The translations under genes were made by a program, and so were the position numbers. The notes under the pieces were generated by a model. It made no database searches. It saw nothing but the letters and a program-made list of their open reading frames with translations, and was not told the origin of the DNA. From contig JAAXHR010000345.1 of assembly GCA_012270805.1 (NCBI GenBank), positions 1 to 6,316 on the forward strand: a stretch of DNA of 6,316 nt, in the 5' to 3' direction. Each line of letters begins with the position of its first letter. Position 1 is the first letter of the stretch. Below are positions 6,027-6,316 of the stretch, in pieces. Source of the DNA: Dehalococcoidia bacterium (GTDB lineage Bacteria > Chloroflexota > Dehalococcoidia > Lucifugimonadales > Lucifugimonadaceae).

Positions 6027-6316
6027 ATGGGTAACGACACCCCTCTAAAAGAACGCATCCAGCGAGGAGACATCGTCATCGGCGTTGGAACGGGGATGGA
6101 CGTAACGAAATCGCAACTAGAGGACATCCTCGGCAAAGACGATTACGGCTTTGTAACCACCGACAGTCAACACAGCCCGTTCTCCGAGCACAAGCTTGTC
6201 GAGTTCTGCTACCTCGCTGATGAAGTCGGCATCCCGGTCCATTTCCGCATCAAGCACACAAGGTTCGCCTTCCAAGTCGGAAATCTCGCCGACCTCGGGC
6301 CCGCAATCATCGAGGT
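6027..6316 (+). CDS. HpcH/HpaI-family aldolase, N-terminal part (partial at right edge)
   Basis: Members of this family are metal-dependent class II pyruvate aldolases or lyases (for example 4-hydroxy-2-oxoheptanedioate aldolase) with a TIM-barrel fold. The window shows 96 complete codons. Recognisable are LKERIQRGDIVIGVGTGM (7-24), the first barrel strand; YGFVTTDSQHSPFSE (40-54), where His49 matches the catalytic histidine of the family D-x-(E/Q)-H motif; VHFRIK (71-76), with Arg74 at the place of the substrate-binding arginine; and NLADLGPAIIEV (86-97), matching the L-D-x-G-x-x-x-I-x-V stretch. The metal-binding Glu and Asp lie beyond the right edge. AAAGGAGA (6011-6018) precedes the ATG by a good distance, which fixes the start. 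Substrate and pathway cannot be told from this half. It is transcribed away from arsM and begins a new unit. Confidence 0.88.
   Translation, partial: MGNDTPLKERIQRGDIVIGVGTGMDVTKSQLEDILGKDDYGFVTTDSQHSPFSEHKLVEFCYLADEVGIPVHFRIKHTRFAFQVGNLADLGPAIIE

Overview
The window is an ordinary bacterial chromosomal stretch: housekeeping genes on the left, accessory genes on the right. Base composition is moderately GC-rich (by eye a little over half). Gene content and the gene order rsmD-coaD-coiled-coil protein fit a Chloroflexota (possibly SAR202/Dehalococcoidia-like) or Actinobacteria-like genome. That placement is an inference from gene order and style, not from any marker I could test.

Left part, minus strand: the 5' two thirds of serS (seryl-tRNA synthetase) runs off the left edge. 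It is preceded, 12 bases upstream, by a complete lysS (class II lysyl-tRNA synthetase). The two genes read lysS then serS and look like one transcription unit. A divergent intergenic gap of roughly 200 bases separates lysS from the next block.

Middle, plus strand: rsmD (16S rRNA guanine-N2 methyltransferase) overlaps coaD (phosphopantetheine adenylyltransferase) by an ATGA, and a DivIVA-like/ATP-synthase-b-like coiled-coil protein follows. In many bacteria this trio continues into a DUF177 protein, rpmF and rnc. Here it stops at a strong 12-bp terminator hairpin. The 5' end of rsmD appears damaged: the usual RsmD N-terminal strand can be read from an ATG at 2494, but an in-frame TGA and a shift of frame separate it from the rest of the gene.

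Right part: about 465 bases without an intact gene hold the terminator, a second foldable stretch, and a decayed minus-strand reading frame that looks like the tail of a small membrane protein. An arsenite methyltransferase gene (arsM, minus strand) follows. Next comes a 343-base gap with a perfect 10-bp hairpin and two diverged copies of a GC-rich intergenic repeat. The window ends in the first 96 codons of a HpcH/HpaI-type aldolase (plus strand).

I see no CRISPR array, rRNA, tRNA, transposase, phage gene or defence system, and nothing that amounts to an undescribed multi-gene system. The observations most worth checking are the broken rsmD 5' end, the decayed membrane-protein fragment behind arsM, and the repeat element upstream of it.
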